Under the pieces are notes generated by a model that ran no database searches, was not told where the DNA came from, and saw only the letters and a program-made list of their open reading frames with translations. Below are positions 7,982-16,773 of a stretch of DNA of 64,000 nucleotides, piece by piece. The first letter of the stretch is position 1; each line of letters starts with the position of its first letter. This DNA comes from Gordonia sp. PP30 (GTDB lineage: Bacteria; Actinomycetota; Actinomycetes; Mycobacteriales; Mycobacteriaceae), in contig NZ_CP095864.1 of the NCBI RefSeq assembly GCF_023100845.1, positions 1,178,001 through 1,242,000 of the forward strand, written 5' to 3'. Both the position numbers and the translations under genes were made by a program.

Positions 7982-8473
7982 TCAGTGCTGGTAGGGCTCC
8001 GCGCTGACCACCGTCACGCTGATCTCGGCGCCGCTCGGCACCAGATACGTGCGGGTCTCGCCCACCTTCGCGTCGATGATCGCCGCGCCCAGCGGGGAGC
8101 TGGGGGAGTAGACCTCGACGTCGGTCGAGATGCTCTCCTCGCGGGTCGCGATGAGGAAGGTCTCGGTGTCGTTCTTGTCGTCGTCGAAGTAGACGGTGAC
8201 GACCGAACCCGGCAGCGCCACACCCGACTGGGTCGGGGCCTGGCCGATCTTCGCGTTGTTCAGAAGGTCCTGGAGCTGGCGGATGCGGGCTTCCTGCTGG
8301 CCCTGCTCCTCGCGGGCGGCGTGGTAGCCGCCGTTCTCCTTGAGGTCGCCCTCTTCACGTCGCTCGTTGATCTCTGCCGCAATGACCTCTCGGTTCGCGA
8401 TCAGCGCATTGAGCTCCTCTTTCAGCCGGCTGGCCGACTCCGGAGTCAGCCAGGTCACGCCTGCGTCGGTCAT
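7982..8473 (-). CDS. greA: transcription elongation factor GreA
   Basis: Secondary-channel factor that stimulates RNA polymerase to cleave backtracked transcripts. At 163 residues it is full length. The N-terminal coiled-coil (about 10-80) carries the tip acidic pair in [18 protein letters not shown]. The C-terminal FKBP-like domain includes [14 protein letters not shown] near residue 135. ATG 8473 is preceded by AAAGGAG. An upstream in-frame extension (to 8554) lacks conservation. It matches Rv1080c in position and is closed by a strong terminator. Confidence 0.97.
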   Translation of the reverse strand: MTDAGVTWLTPESASRLKEELNALIANREVIAAEINERREEGDLKENGGYHAAREEQGQQEARIRQLQDLLNNAKIGQAPTQSGVALPGSVVTVYFDDDKNDTETFLIATREESISTDVEVYSPSSPLGAAIIDAKVGETRTYLVPSGAEISVTVVSAEPYQH

Positions 8474-8601
8474 TGTGGATCTCCTTTGCTGTCCGCCATT
8501 GGACTGCGCGTTCGTTACTCGCTGCCGGCAATCATGCTCTGAATGCAGCAGCACGACCCCTTGCGGAGTCGTGCGCCGTCCATGCTATCACCAGATGTGG
8601 T

Positions 8602-9342
8602 TTATCGCACAGATGAGCCCAGGGCCTCGGCGTACGACGGCTCGGCGCGCTTGAGGAAGCGGACCACCGCGTACGTGGCCGGCATCACGACGACCTCGAC
8701 GGCCGTCTTCCAGACGAAGCCGATCGCCACGTACGACGTGAACTGGCCCCAGCCGTGCACGCCGATCACCGGGGCGGCGATGGTGCAGAAGACGAGGGTG
8801 TCGAAGAACTCGCCGGCGACGGTGGAACCGATCAGGCGGGCCCAGAGCCGTCGTTCCCCGGTTCGTTCCTTCATCTTGACCAGCACCCACGAGTTGGTGA
8901 ACTCGCCCACCAGGTAGCCGGCGAGGCTCGCCGCGACCAGCTGCGGGACGGCCCCGACGACCGATTCCAGCGCCGACTGGTTGTCGTAGCCGTCGAGCGG
9001 CGGCAGCGCGATGGTGATCGTGAACGCGACGGACGCGAGGATGAGGATGCCGAAGCCGGTCCAGATGGTGCGGCGCATGGCTTTGAAGCCGTAGACCTCG
9101 CTGATCACGTCGCCGATCACGTAGCTCAGCGGGAACAGGAAGAAGGCGCCGTCGGTCACCAGCCAGCCCCCGAAGAGGCCGACGCCCTTGGTGGCGGCGA
9201 TGTTGCTGATCAGCATGATGGCCACGAAGACGGCCATCAGCATCGGATAGTAGGGCGACGAGATCGTCGCGAAGACGGCGTTCTGGTGCTTCGCCGGGCG
9301 GTGGTCGCCCGGCTGCCCAGACTCGGTCGGCTCCTCGGTCAC
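8602..9342 (-). CDS. yhhQ: queuosine precursor transporter, YhhQ/VUT family
   Basis: Integral membrane protein of 246 residues with about six hydrophobic segments. Signature stretches are FPLSYVIGDVISEVYGF, where the acidic D/E pair lies in a membrane helix, and AGYLVGEFTNSWVLVKMK in the later half. The family imports queuosine precursors such as preQ0/preQ1. It lies 31 bp behind the DUF4307 gene and is probably co-transcribed with it. The 128-bp gap to greA carries the greA promoter region. M. tuberculosis lacks a gene here between the Rv1080c and Rv1081c equivalents. Confidence 0.85.
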   Translation of the reverse strand: MTEEPTESGQPGDHRPAKHQNAVFATISSPYYPMLMAVFVAIMLISNIAATKGVGLFGGWLVTDGAFFLFPLSYVIGDVISEVYGFKAMRRTIWTGFGILILASVAFTITIALPPLDGYDNQSALESVVGAVPQLVAASLAGYLVGEFTNSWVLVKMKERTGERRLWARLIGSTVAGEFFDTLVFCTIAAPVIGVHGWGQFTSYVAIGFVWKTAVEVVVMPATYAVVRFLKRAEPSYAEALGSSVR

Positions 9343-9373
9343 GAGCAGCTCCTTTACAGGTTCGAGAGATGAA

Positions 9374-9832
9374 TCACTTGTCCGGCCGCAGATAGGCGGG
9401 AACCGCCGTCGTGCAGCCGAAGACCTCGCCGATCACCGCGGGCCGGGAGGTGTAGACGTCGGTGCGGGCACCGACCTGGATGTCGTCTGAGGCGGGGATC
9501 AGCACTTCGCGGCGGCCGACCTCCGAACCGTCCTGTGCGCGAGCCCGCACGACGCAGGCGACCGCCTTGTGCGGGTCCTTGCGATTGACGGTGTACTGCA
9601 CCGACACGGTGTCCGAGCTGAGCACCTCGTGCGCGGTGGCCTGCCCGGACACGTCCGGGTCGCCGAACTGCCGGTAGCCGATGTAGGCGATCACGACGCC
9701 GGCGATCAGCACCACCACCGAGCAGATGATGAACCAGCGCCGACGGCTCGACCGTGACTGTTCTGCCGGGTACGTCGCCCTCGGACCGCTCTGTGGTTTC
9801 GGCTGGTCGGAGACCCCGTCTGAACTGCTCAC
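9374..9832 (-). CDS. DUF4307 single-pass membrane protein
   Basis: A 152-residue protein. It has a disordered, basic cytoplasmic N-terminus, one membrane segment (WFIICSVVVLIAGVVIAYIG, about residues 33-52) and an extracytoplasmic domain with two cysteines (VACVVRA and FGCTTAVP) that could form a disulfide. It begins at GTG 9832. This is the usual neighbour of mca in mycolic actinobacteria (Rv1081c). It is divergent from mca, with 48 bp between starts. Function unknown. Confidence 0.8.
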   Translation of the reverse strand: MSSSDGVSDQPKPQSGPRATYPAEQSRSSRRRWFIICSVVVLIAGVVIAYIGYRQFGDPDVSGQATAHEVLSSDTVSVQYTVNRKDPHKAVACVVRARAQDGSEVGRREVLIPASDDIQVGARTDVYTSRPAVIGEVFGCTTAVPAYLRPDK

Positions 9833-9880
9833 GGCTCAATACCTACCATGGAAGGCGGAACCGAGCGAAGGTGAGGAAGC

Positions 9881-10762
9881 GTGACCGAAAGCACGGGGCG
9901 CCTGCGACTCATGGCTGTGCATGCACATCCTGACGACGAGTCGAGCAAGGCGGCGGCGACGTTGGCCAAGTACGCCGCGGCCGGGCACGACGTCCTGGTC
10001 GTGACGTTGACCGGTGGCGAACGCGGCGACATCCTCAACCCCGCGATGGATCGGCCCGGGGTCAAGGAGAACCTGCCGGAGATCCGCAAGGAAGAGATGG
10101 CCGCGGCCGCGGCGGCGCTCGGTGTGCAGCAGACCTGGCTCGGCTTCGTCGACTCCGGACTGCCCGAGGGCGACCCCCTGCCGCCGCTGCCGGAAGGCTG
10201 CTTCGCGCTGGTCCCGATCGAGGAGTCGACCGAGGCGCTGGTCAAGGTGGTGCGTGAGTTCAAGCCGCACGTGATGATCACGTACGACGAGAACGGCGGC
10301 TACCCGCACCCGGATCACATCAAGTGCCACGAGGTGTCGGTGGCGGCCTTCGAGAAGGCGGGCGACCCGGACGCCTATCCGGAGGCCGGCGAGCCGTGGA
10401 CGCCGCTGAAGCTGTACTACACGCACGGCTTCATCCGCGACCGGATCCACCGCTTCTCCGACGAGTTCGAGAAGTCGGGCCAGGAGAGCCCGTTCAAGGA
10501 GTGGCTGTCGAAGTGGCGGCGCGAACAGGGTGACCTGATGGGGCGGGTGACCACCCAGGTGACGTGTGGTGACTACTTCCCGCAGCGCGACGACGCCCTG
10601 CGCGCGCACGCCACCCAGATCGACCCGAACGGCTTCTTCTTCGCGGTGCCGCTGGAATGGCAGCAGCGACTGTGGCCGACCGAGGAATTCGAGCTCGCGC
10701 AGACGCGCGTGCAGACTGCGATCCCGGAGACGGACCTCTTCGCGGGAATCGAGGAGACATGA
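9881..10762 (+). CDS. mca: mycothiol S-conjugate amidase
   Basis: Zinc amidase that cleaves mycothiol S-conjugates so that toxins can be exported as mercapturates. At 293 residues it is full length. Zinc ligands lie in AHPDDE (residues 14-19) and HPDHIKCHE (about 145-153). [12 protein letters not shown] distinguishes Mca from most LmbE relatives. GTG 9881 has a GGTGAGGA ribosome-binding site. It corresponds to Rv1082 and overlaps the next gene by 4 nt (ATGA). Another PIG-L family protein is at 41102, but MshB itself is not identified here. Confidence 0.96.
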   Translation: MTESTGRLRLMAVHAHPDDESSKAAATLAKYAAAGHDVLVVTLTGGERGDILNPAMDRPGVKENLPEIRKEEMAAAAAALGVQQTWLGFVDSGLPEGDPLPPLPEGCFALVPIEESTEALVKVVREFKPHVMITYDENGGYPHPDHIKCHEVSVAAFEKAGDPDAYPEAGEPWTPLKLYYTHGFIRDRIHRFSDEFEKSGQESPFKEWLSKWRREQGDLMGRVTTQVTCGDYFPQRDDALRAHATQIDPNGFFFAVPLEWQQRLWPTEEFELAQTRVQTAIPETDLFAGIEET

Positions 10763-11079
10763 ACGGCGTAATGACGCTGGCCGGCGGTGCACTTCGGCTC
10801 GCCGCCGACCAGGAGACGAAGGGCCCCGAATTCGGCAAGGCCTCGCCCATCGGGCTGCTCGCCGTGATCGTGCTGCTGCTCGCGACGTTCTTGCTGATCC
10901 GGTCGATGAACAAGCAACTCCGGAAACTCCCGGACAGCTTCGACTCCTCGCATCCCGAACCCGACCAGGCCTTCGACGAGGGCACCGACACGGTCGACGA
11001 AGCAGACGGCGCCGAGGGCGGCGCCGCGGCATCGGCCGGTGCCACACAGTCGGACAACGGAGACGACCCCGGTCGCTGA
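10759..11079 (+). CDS. small single-pass membrane protein (Rv1083-like)
   Basis: A 106-residue protein whose ATG overlaps the mca stop (ATGA), so translation is coupled. One membrane helix ([20 protein letters not shown], about residues 31-50) is followed by a basic stop-transfer patch and a highly acidic, Ala/Gly-rich tail. It is conserved in position after mca in mycobacteria. Its role is unknown; coupling hints at a link to mycothiol-dependent detoxification. Confidence 0.8.
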   Translation: MNGVMTLAGGALRLAADQETKGPEFGKASPIGLLAVIVLLLATFLLIRSMNKQLRKLPDSFDSSHPEPDQAFDEGTDTVDEADGAEGGAAASAGATQSDNGDDPGR

Positions 11080-11099
11080 CCGGGCTTAGGCTGGGCGGC

Positions 11100-13238
11100 A
11101 TGGCCAATCGACTCGGGGGCGCCACCAGTCCGTACCTGCGACAGCACGCCGAGAATCCGGTTCACTGGCGCGAATGGAGCGACGACGCGTTCGCCGAGGC
11201 CCGGGAGCGCGACGTACCCGTGCTGCTCAGCGTCGGCTACGCGGCCTGCCACTGGTGCCATGTGATGGCGCACGAGTCGTTCGAGGATCCGGCCCTCGCG
11301 GCGCAGATGAACGACGGTTTCGTCTGCATCAAGGTGGATCGCGAGGAGCGGCCGGACATCGACGCGGTCTACATGGCGGCGACGGTCGCGATGACCGGAC
11401 AGGGCGGCTGGCCGATGACCTGCTTCCTCACGCCCGACGGCGAGCCCTTCTACTGCGGCACCTACTACCCGCCGGTGCCGCGCGGCGGGATGCCGGGCTT
11501 CGGGCAGATCCTCGCCGCGATCTCGGACACCTGGGCCACCCGGCGCGACGAGGTGACCGAGGCGTCGTCGCGCATCGCCGAGCATCTGCGCGCCAGCACC
11601 GGGGCCGTTCCGGCCGGGCCCGGCATCGACGCGGGGCTCCTCGCGGGGGCGGTCGCCGCGATTCTCGACGACGAGGATCCGCGTGCCGGCGGGTTCGGTG
11701 GTGCGCCGAAGTTCCCGCCGTCGTCGGTGCTCGAGGCGCTGCTTCGGGCCGGTGAGTATGGTCTCGACTCCGCTCGACCATCTTGGGGTGGGGTGCAGCG
11801 GGCGTGCGAGGCCATGGCGCGGGGCGGCATCTACGACCAGCTCGCCGGGGGTTTCGCCCGGTACGCGGTGGACAACGACTGGGTGGTCCCGCACTTCGAG
11901 AAGATGCTGTACGACAACGCGCTGCTCCTGCGGGCGTACGCGCATCTCGCGCGGAGCATTTCGACAGGCTCAATGGGCGGCGGGGCGGGCTCCATGGGCG
12001 AGGGGACGGGCTCAATGGGCGACGGGACGGGCTCAATGGGCGGCGGGGCGGGCTCAATGGGCGGCGGGGCGGGCTCGACGGGCGATCGGACCCTCGCCGA
12101 GCGCGTCACCGCCGAGACCGTCGCCTTCCTGAACGACGCGCTCTGGACCGGTCACGGCTACGCGTCGTCGCTCGACGCCGACACCGACGGGGTAGAAGGC
12201 CTGACCTACGTCTGGACTCCGGCGCAGCTCAGGGAAGTCCTCGGCGGCGACGACGGTGCCTGGGCCGCAGAGCTTTTCGAGGTCACCGAGCGCGGCACCT
12301 TCGAGAACGGGACCTCGACGCTCCAACTCAAGCATGACCCGGACGACGCCACCCGCTACGAATCGGTGCGCGCACGACTCCTCGCGGCCCGTGACCGGCG
12401 GCCGCAGCCCGCCCGCGACGACAAGGTGGTCACCGTCTGGAACGCCCTCGCGGTCACGGCGCTCGCCGAAGCCGGTGGCGCACTGGCGCACCCGGAGTGG
12501 GTGGAGCGCGCCGGGGAGACCGCTGAGGCGCTGTGGTCGTCACACGTGGTGCCCGGCGACGACGGGCCGACGCTGCGCCGGGCCTCGCTGGACGGCCGGG
12601 TCGGCGAACCCCTGGGCGCGCTCGACGACTACGCCGCCTTCACGACCGCACTGCTCACCCTCCACCAGGTCACCGGCGAACCGCACTGGCGGGATCGCGC
12701 GCTGGCGGTCCTCGACTCGGCGATCGGGCAGTTCGCCGATCCGGACGCTCCGGGGGCCTGGTACGACGCGCCGCCCGGCACGCTCCTGACCCGTCCCCGT
12801 GATCCCGTCGACGGTGCGACGCCGTCGGGGGCGTCGCTCATGGCCGAAGCGCTGCTCACCGCGGCGGCGCTCGCGCCCGACGAGGCGGCGGCCCGCTATG
12901 CCGAGTTCGCCGATCAGACGCTCGCGCGCGGGGTGCTGATCCTGCGGAAGATGCCGCGCTCGGCCGGGCACTGGCTCGCCGTGGCCCTCGCACGACTCGC
13001 CGGCCCGATCCAGGTGGCCGTCGCCCAGACCGCCGGCAGCACCGGCGACCTGGCCCGTCGGGTACGGCACCGCGCGCCCGGCGGGACCGTCGTCGTCGCC
13101 GGTGACCCGGGCGCGCTGCCGCTCCTGGACGGCCGGGGACCGGTCGACGGAGTCGATGCGGCCTACCTGTGCCGCGGTCAGGTGTGCGATCTGCCCGTCA
13201 CCTCGGCCGATCGCCTGGAGTTCGGCCCGATCAGATAG
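11100..13238 (+). CDS. thioredoxin-domain protein, YyaL/DUF255 family
   Basis: A 712-residue two-domain protein. The N-terminal thioredoxin-like DUF255 domain (about 1-165) contains the redox-type motif ACHWCHVM, with GGWPMTCF and GTYYPP further on. An (alpha/alpha)6-barrel region like N-acylglucosamine epimerases follows. It is equivalent to Rv1084; the catalytic function is not established. ATG 11100 is exactly 7 nt behind a TAGGCT box, consistent with leaderless transcription. Around residues 289-331 a 21-bp tandem repeat inserts GSMGGGA-type units, and the preceding GLDSARPSW patch derives from a short dispersed DNA repeat. The last 8 bp overlap the convergent phosphatase gene. Confidence 0.9.
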   Translation: MANRLGGATSPYLRQHAENPVHWREWSDDAFAEARERDVPVLLSVGYAACHWCHVMAHESFEDPALAAQMNDGFVCIKVDREERPDIDAVYMAATVAMTGQGGWPMTCFLTPDGEPFYCGTYYPPVPRGGMPGFGQILAAISDTWATRRDEVTEASSRIAEHLRASTGAVPAGPGIDAGLLAGAVAAILDDEDPRAGGFGGAPKFPPSSVLEALLRAGEYGLDSARPSWGGVQRACEAMARGGIYDQLAGGFARYAVDNDWVVPHFEKMLYDNALLLRAYAHLARSISTGSMGGGAGSMGEGTGSMGDGTGSMGGGAGSMGGGAGSTGDRTLAERVTAETVAFLNDALWTGHGYASSLDADTDGVEGLTYVWTPAQLREVLGGDDGAWAAELFEVTERGTFENGTSTLQLKHDPDDATRYESVRARLLAARDRRPQPARDDKVVTVWNALAVTALAEAGGALAHPEWVERAGETAEALWSSHVVPGDDGPTLRRASLDGRVGEPLGALDDYAAFTTALLTLHQVTGEPHWRDRALAVLDSAIGQFADPDAPGAWYDAPPGTLLTRPRDPVDGATPSGASLMAEALLTAAALAPDEAAARYAEFADQTLARGVLILRKMPRSAGHWLAVALARLAGPIQVAVAQTAGSTGDLARRVRHRAPGGTVVVAGDPGALPLLDGRGPVDGVDAAYLCRGQVCDLPVTSADRLEFGPIR
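11967..12092 (+). repeat. 21-bp in-frame tandem repeat inside the DUF255 gene
   Basis: Five units (11967, 11988, 12009, 12030, 12051) and a partial sixth (12072) of GGCTCAATGGGCGGCGGGGC-type sequence, each coding GSMG(G/E/D)G(A/T). It is framed by TTTCGACAGGCTCA, a short motif seen in dispersed actinobacterial repeats. Confidence 0.9.
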
Positions 13239-13854
13239 CGCCGATACCGGCCATCGCGCCCTCGGGGCCGACCAGATGGCACAGCCGACGATCGCCGGCG
13301 AGATCGACGAGCAGTGCGGCGCCCGCCGGACGCAGGTCGATCGCGGCGCCCTGCGCGATCGGCCAGCCGAGAAACCGGCACACGAACGACCGCGAGAAGT
13401 GCCCGTGCGACACCACGACCACGTCGCGTTCCGGAAGGAGAGCGGCGACGTGGGCGACGGCGCCGTCGACCCGGGCGGTCATCTGCGCCACCGACTCGCC
13501 GCCGCGGGCGCCGTGCGTCCAGATCATCCAGCCCGGCTCGTACTCCGCCTGGATCTGCTTGCGGGTGATGCCCTCGTAGTCCCCGTAGTTCCATTCGGCG
13601 AACCGGTCGTCGACCTCATCGACCCGCAGTCCCGCGAGTTCGGCGGTGCGCAGCGCCCGGCGGCGCGGCGAACAGATCACGTAGGGGTCGCGCAGGGCCA
13701 GGCGGTCGGCGATTCCCACCAGTTCGGTGGCGTCGGCTTCGCCCTTGGCGGTCAGGTCGATGTCGGTGCGCCCGGTGTGCCGGTCGGTGGCCGACCACTC
13801 CGTCTGGCCGTGGCGGATCAGCAGGACGCGGGGGTGATGGACGCGGGAGCTCAT
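13231..13854 (-). CDS. histidine phosphatase family protein (phosphoglycerate-mutase-like)
   Basis: A 207-residue phosphatase. The phosphoacceptor histidine is in LIRHGQTEWS (residues 12-21). HTGRTDIDLTAKGE follows, and the second catalytic His is in VVSHGHFSRSF near residue 155. Arg/Glu residues (FAEWNYGDYEG) complete the pocket. ATG 13854 is preferred over upstream MVF, which would run into the promoter of the divergent leader peptide. The substrate is not predictable. The divergent aromatic-pathway gene is suggestive but not evidence. Confidence 0.85.
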   Translation of the reverse strand: MSSRVHHPRVLLIRHGQTEWSATDRHTGRTDIDLTAKGEADATELVGIADRLALRDPYVICSPRRRALRTAELAGLRVDEVDDRFAEWNYGDYEGITRKQIQAEYEPGWMIWTHGARGGESVAQMTARVDGAVAHVAALLPERDVVVVSHGHFSRSFVCRFLGWPIAQGAAIDLRPAGAALLVDLAGDRRLCHLVGPEGAMAGIGAI

Positions 13855-13890
13855 GGATTCGACGGTAGACCGCTTGTCCGGGCGCTGTGC

Positions 13891-13896
13891 TAGCCT
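13891..13896 (+). promoter_or_regulatory. -10 box for the DAHP synthase leader
   Basis: TAGCCT preceded by TGC (extended -10), with exactly 7 nt before the leader GTG at 13904. This predicts a leaderless leader-peptide mRNA. No convincing -35 is seen. Confidence 0.55.
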
Positions 13897-13903
13897 CGAA
13901 CGC

Positions 13904-13972
13904 GTGAACACCACCGCGCGCGTCTATTGGCGCTTTATCGAGGCTCCGGGTGAGCCTGCGATGAAGCGCTGA
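13904..13972 (+). CDS. aromatic leader peptide (attenuator) of DAHP synthase
   Basis: A 22-residue ORF: GTG start, then NTTARVYWRFIEAPGEPAMKR, stop TGA 13970-13972. Tyr, Trp and Phe lie within four codons (VYWRF), as expected for a ribosome-stalling sensor of aromatic aminoacyl-tRNA. Its own 3' part (GGCTCCGGGT, 13942-13951) is one arm of a downstream RNA stem, which is the hallmark of transcription attenuation. It is too short for standard ORF calling. Confidence 0.8.
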   Translation: MNTTARVYWRFIEAPGEPAMKR

Positions 13973-14030
13973 CGCGCGCACGCAACGCCGCAACCCGGAG
14001 CCGAAGCAGTGACCATCAGGTCGCTGCTTC
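13942..14030 (+). promoter_or_regulatory. transcription attenuator of DAHP synthase
   Basis: Arm GGCTCCGGGT (13942-13951, inside the leader peptide) is perfectly complementary to ACCCGGAGCC (13993-14002). Immediately after it a second hairpin pairs GAAGCAGTGAC (14003-14013) with GTCGCTGCTTC (14020-14030), with one G-U pair and a 6-nt loop. A third weaker pairing (CCGTCGTT with AACGACGG, 14030-14073) could form downstream. Ribosome position on the Tyr-Trp-Phe codons would choose among these structures. Confidence 0.65.
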
Positions 14031-14112
14031 CGTCGTTTCCGGGGATGAAGTGCGACCGCCCGGGAACGACGGACTCCCCGCAACTCCGCCGAAACCCGAA
14101 GGGCCCGAACAG

Positions 14113-15201
14113 ATGACCATCGCCCCCGACGCCGTCGCCGCCCAGACGACCGCCTCGACCTCCGACCGCCGTATCACCGCGTTCTCGCCGATCCCGTCAC
14201 CGGACACCCTTCGCAGCGAACTGCCGCTCACCGCTCGCCGCGCCGCGGCGGTGGCCCGCGACCGCGAAGAGATCGCGGCGATCCTGGCCGGCCGGGACGA
14301 CCGGCTGATCGTCGTCGTCGGCCCGTGCTCGGTGCACGACCCGGTCGCGGCGCTCGACTACGCCAGCCGGCTCGCACCCCTGGCCGCCGAATACGCCGGC
14401 ACCCTGAAGATCGTCATGCGCGTCTACTTCGAGAAGCCGCGGACCACGATCGGCTGGAAGGGCCTGATCAACGACCCCGACATGGACGAGTCCTACGACG
14501 TGGAGAAGGGTCTGCGCCTCGCGCGCAAGCTGCTGCTCGACGTGATCGACCTCGGTCTCCCGGTCGGCTGCGAATTCCTCGAACCGACCAGCCCGCAGTA
14601 CATCGCCGACGCCGTCGCCTGGGGCGCCATCGGCGCCCGCACCACCGAATCGCAGGTGCATCGGCAGCTCGCGTCGGGGCTGTCCATGCCGATCGGCTTC
14701 AAGAACGGGACCGACGGCAACGTGCAGGTGGCGGTCGACGGCGCCAAGGCGGCCGCCAGCCCGCACGTCTTCTTCGGACTCGACGACTTCGGCCGCGGTG
14801 CCGTGGTGGCGACCACCGGAAACCAGGACTGCCATGTGATCCTGCGGGGCGGCACCGGCGGACCGAACTACGACGCCGACTCGGTGGCCGCCGCGGTCGA
14901 CGCGCTCGGTCGGGGCGGTCTCGCGCCGAAGGTGATGGTCGACTGCTCGCACGCCAACTCGGGCAAGGACCACGAGCGGCAGGCGCGGGTAGCCGTCGAG
15001 GTCGCCGAGCAGGTGGCGGCGGCGCGCGCGGCCGGCCTCGATCCGCTGATCAGCGGCGTGATGCTGGAGAGCTTCCTGGTGCCCGGCGCGCAGCCGGTCG
15101 ACGCCGAGCCGCTGGTCTACGGTCAGTCGGTCACCGACAAGTGCATGGGCTGGGAGGCCAGTGCCCAGGTCCTGGCCTCCCTCGCCCGCGCCGCAGGCTA
15201 G
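14113..15201 (+). CDS. aroG: 3-deoxy-7-phosphoheptulonate (DAHP) synthase, class I
   Basis: First enzyme of the shikimate pathway, joining PEP and erythrose-4-phosphate. At 362 residues it is the AroFGH (class I) type, not the plant-like class II enzyme of M. tuberculosis. Visible motifs are VVGPCSVHDP (metal/PEP Cys), MRVYFEKPRTTIGWKG, FLEPTSPQY, GFKNGTDGN, LRGGTGGPNYD and MVDCSHANSGKDH. ATG 14113 has a GAAGGG site, and upstream in-frame codons lie in the attenuator. It is probably controlled by attenuation through the leader peptide at 13904. Its stop (TAG 15199-15201) is complementary to the stop of the convergent PepSY gene. Confidence 0.95.
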   Translation: MTIAPDAVAAQTTASTSDRRITAFSPIPSPDTLRSELPLTARRAAAVARDREEIAAILAGRDDRLIVVVGPCSVHDPVAALDYASRLAPLAAEYAGTLKIVMRVYFEKPRTTIGWKGLINDPDMDESYDVEKGLRLARKLLLDVIDLGLPVGCEFLEPTSPQYIADAVAWGAIGARTTESQVHRQLASGLSMPIGFKNGTDGNVQVAVDGAKAAASPHVFFGLDDFGRGAVVATTGNQDCHVILRGGTGGPNYDADSVAAAVDALGRGGLAPKVMVDCSHANSGKDHERQARVAVEVAEQVAAARAAGLDPLISGVMLESFLVPGAQPVDAEPLVYGQSVTDKCMGWEASAQVLASLARAAG

Positions 15202-16688
15202 GCGTCGGGCCGGACCCGCTGCGCGAGCCCGAACACCACGTCGATCACCAGGAAGGCCAGCAGCGGCCAGCCCAGCAGCGGGATGAACCAGCCGACGGCC
15301 GCGGCGATCGCCGCCAGCACGCCGATGGCCGGCCAGGGCAGTTCCCGCAGCGCGCCGCGGGTCGGTGCCCGGCCCGGCCGGTGGGCGCCGCGCGGGCGGC
15401 GCTGCCACCACATCCGATAGCCCCACACGATCAGGAAGACCAGCGCGACCGCCACCACGAACAGCACCAGCTGATTGAGCAGCCCGAACAGGATGCCCAT
15501 GTGCAGGGCGATCCCGAGGTTCGCCAGTTTCGCCGCGAGCGGCCAGTGCGCGAACCGATCCACCGCGACGACCCGATCGCGGCTGGGGTCGACGGCGGCG
15601 GTGTCCGGGGAGAACTGCCACGGCGCGCGGACCTCGGCGACGGTGAACGCGGTGTCGTCGTCCGACGGAATCGAGATCTCCACGGCGTCACTGCGGCCGA
15701 CCCCGACCGACCGGGCCAGGGCGAGCGCGGTGTCGACGTACCCGGCGTTGGTGGCGGCGACGGCCGCGGAGCCGGTCGCGGCCGGCGCGGATCCGCCGTG
15801 GCCGTGACCCATGCCGGGCATGTCGGCCATGCCGTCGTCGGCGGACGGCGAATTCCCCAGCGAGGTGTCGACCGACGGCTGGGTCCAGCTCAGTGTGGAG
15901 CGCAGTTCGGAGACGTTCTCACCCGCGAACCGCGACCAGGTGAGACCGGTCGCCGACAGGAACAGCAGCGCGAGGATGATCCAGATACCGACGACGGCGT
16001 GCCAGTTCATCGAGCGTGCCCGGCCCCGGGCGGACCGGTCGAGGGTCAGGAGCCGGCCGGTGCCCCGGGTACGGCGCTGTTTGCGGACGTTCACCACCCA
16101 CAGCGCCAGGCCAGCGAGGGCGATGACCCAGAGCCATGATGCGGCGAACTCGCTGTACATCCGGCCCGGCTCACCGAGATGGAGATTGCGGTGCAGGCCG
16201 TCGAGCCAGGTCCGTACGGGAAGCGAGCCGCTGCTGCCATAGCTCGGCAGTTCGCCCTGAACACGCAGGGTCACCGGATCGACGAAGACGGCGAGCCGAG
16301 TCGATTCCGGAAGCGACGGGTCGGCGAACAGCACTTGCGTGGTGTCGCCCGGCGACGCGGGCGGGCGGACCGCCGACACGGTGAGGTCGGGGCGCTGAGC
16401 CCGCGCGGCGTCGACCTGTTCGGCGATCGAATGCGCCTCGCCGGTCGAATCGGTGTGCAACTGCGCACGGTAGATGAGTTGTTCGGCCGACGGTGCCAGC
16501 GCGTAGAGGCCGCCACTGATCGCCGCGATCAGCAGGAATGGGCCGACGATCACACCCGCGTAGAAGTGCAGCCTGCGCAGCAGGTGCGTGATGCTCGCCG
16601 CGCGGGGGCGCGGTGGGCCGGGATCGGTGGCGACCGCGGGGGAGCCCGGGGTCTCGGTGGGGGTCAAAGGTTCGGCGGATTTCGCCAT
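15198..16688 (-). CDS. PepSY-associated transmembrane protein
   Basis: A 496-residue protein with four to five membrane helices in PepSY_TM arrangement (helix 1 at LHFYAGVIVGPFLLIAAISG, further helices near residues 185, 230, 415 and 460). Helix-associated histidines (RRLHFYAG, LHRNLHLG, MNWHAVVGIW, IALHMGILFG) could bind heme or metal. A periplasmic Met/His stretch DMPGMGHGHGG lies near residue 297. The family includes iron/siderophore and copper-linked membrane reductases, but specificity is unproven. It is downstream of the 16774 gene on the same strand (85 bp gap). Confidence 0.8.
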   Translation of the reverse strand: MAKSAEPLTPTETPGSPAVATDPGPPRPRAASITHLLRRLHFYAGVIVGPFLLIAAISGGLYALAPSAEQLIYRAQLHTDSTGEAHSIAEQVDAARAQRPDLTVSAVRPPASPGDTTQVLFADPSLPESTRLAVFVDPVTLRVQGELPSYGSSGSLPVRTWLDGLHRNLHLGEPGRMYSEFAASWLWVIALAGLALWVVNVRKQRRTRGTGRLLTLDRSARGRARSMNWHAVVGIWIILALLFLSATGLTWSRFAGENVSELRSTLSWTQPSVDTSLGNSPSADDGMADMPGMGHGHGGSAPAATGSAAVAATNAGYVDTALALARSVGVGRSDAVEISIPSDDDTAFTVAEVRAPWQFSPDTAAVDPSRDRVVAVDRFAHWPLAAKLANLGIALHMGILFGLLNQLVLFVVAVALVFLIVWGYRMWWQRRPRGAHRPGRAPTRGALRELPWPAIGVLAAIAAAVGWFIPLLGWPLLAFLVIDVVFGLAQRVRPDA

Positions 16689-16773
16689 GGGGCAGTGCCT
16701 TTCGTCCAAGCAGAGATCACCGGCCGCGGTGGCGCCGGGCGCCACCGTCGGGTCGGCGGAAAGAAATGCGTGC

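Noticed and set aside
10566..11099. N-terminal extension of the DUF255 protein to 10566
   Set aside because: The frame runs through mca and the Rv1083-like gene. The conserved family N-terminus and a -10 box both point to ATG 11100.
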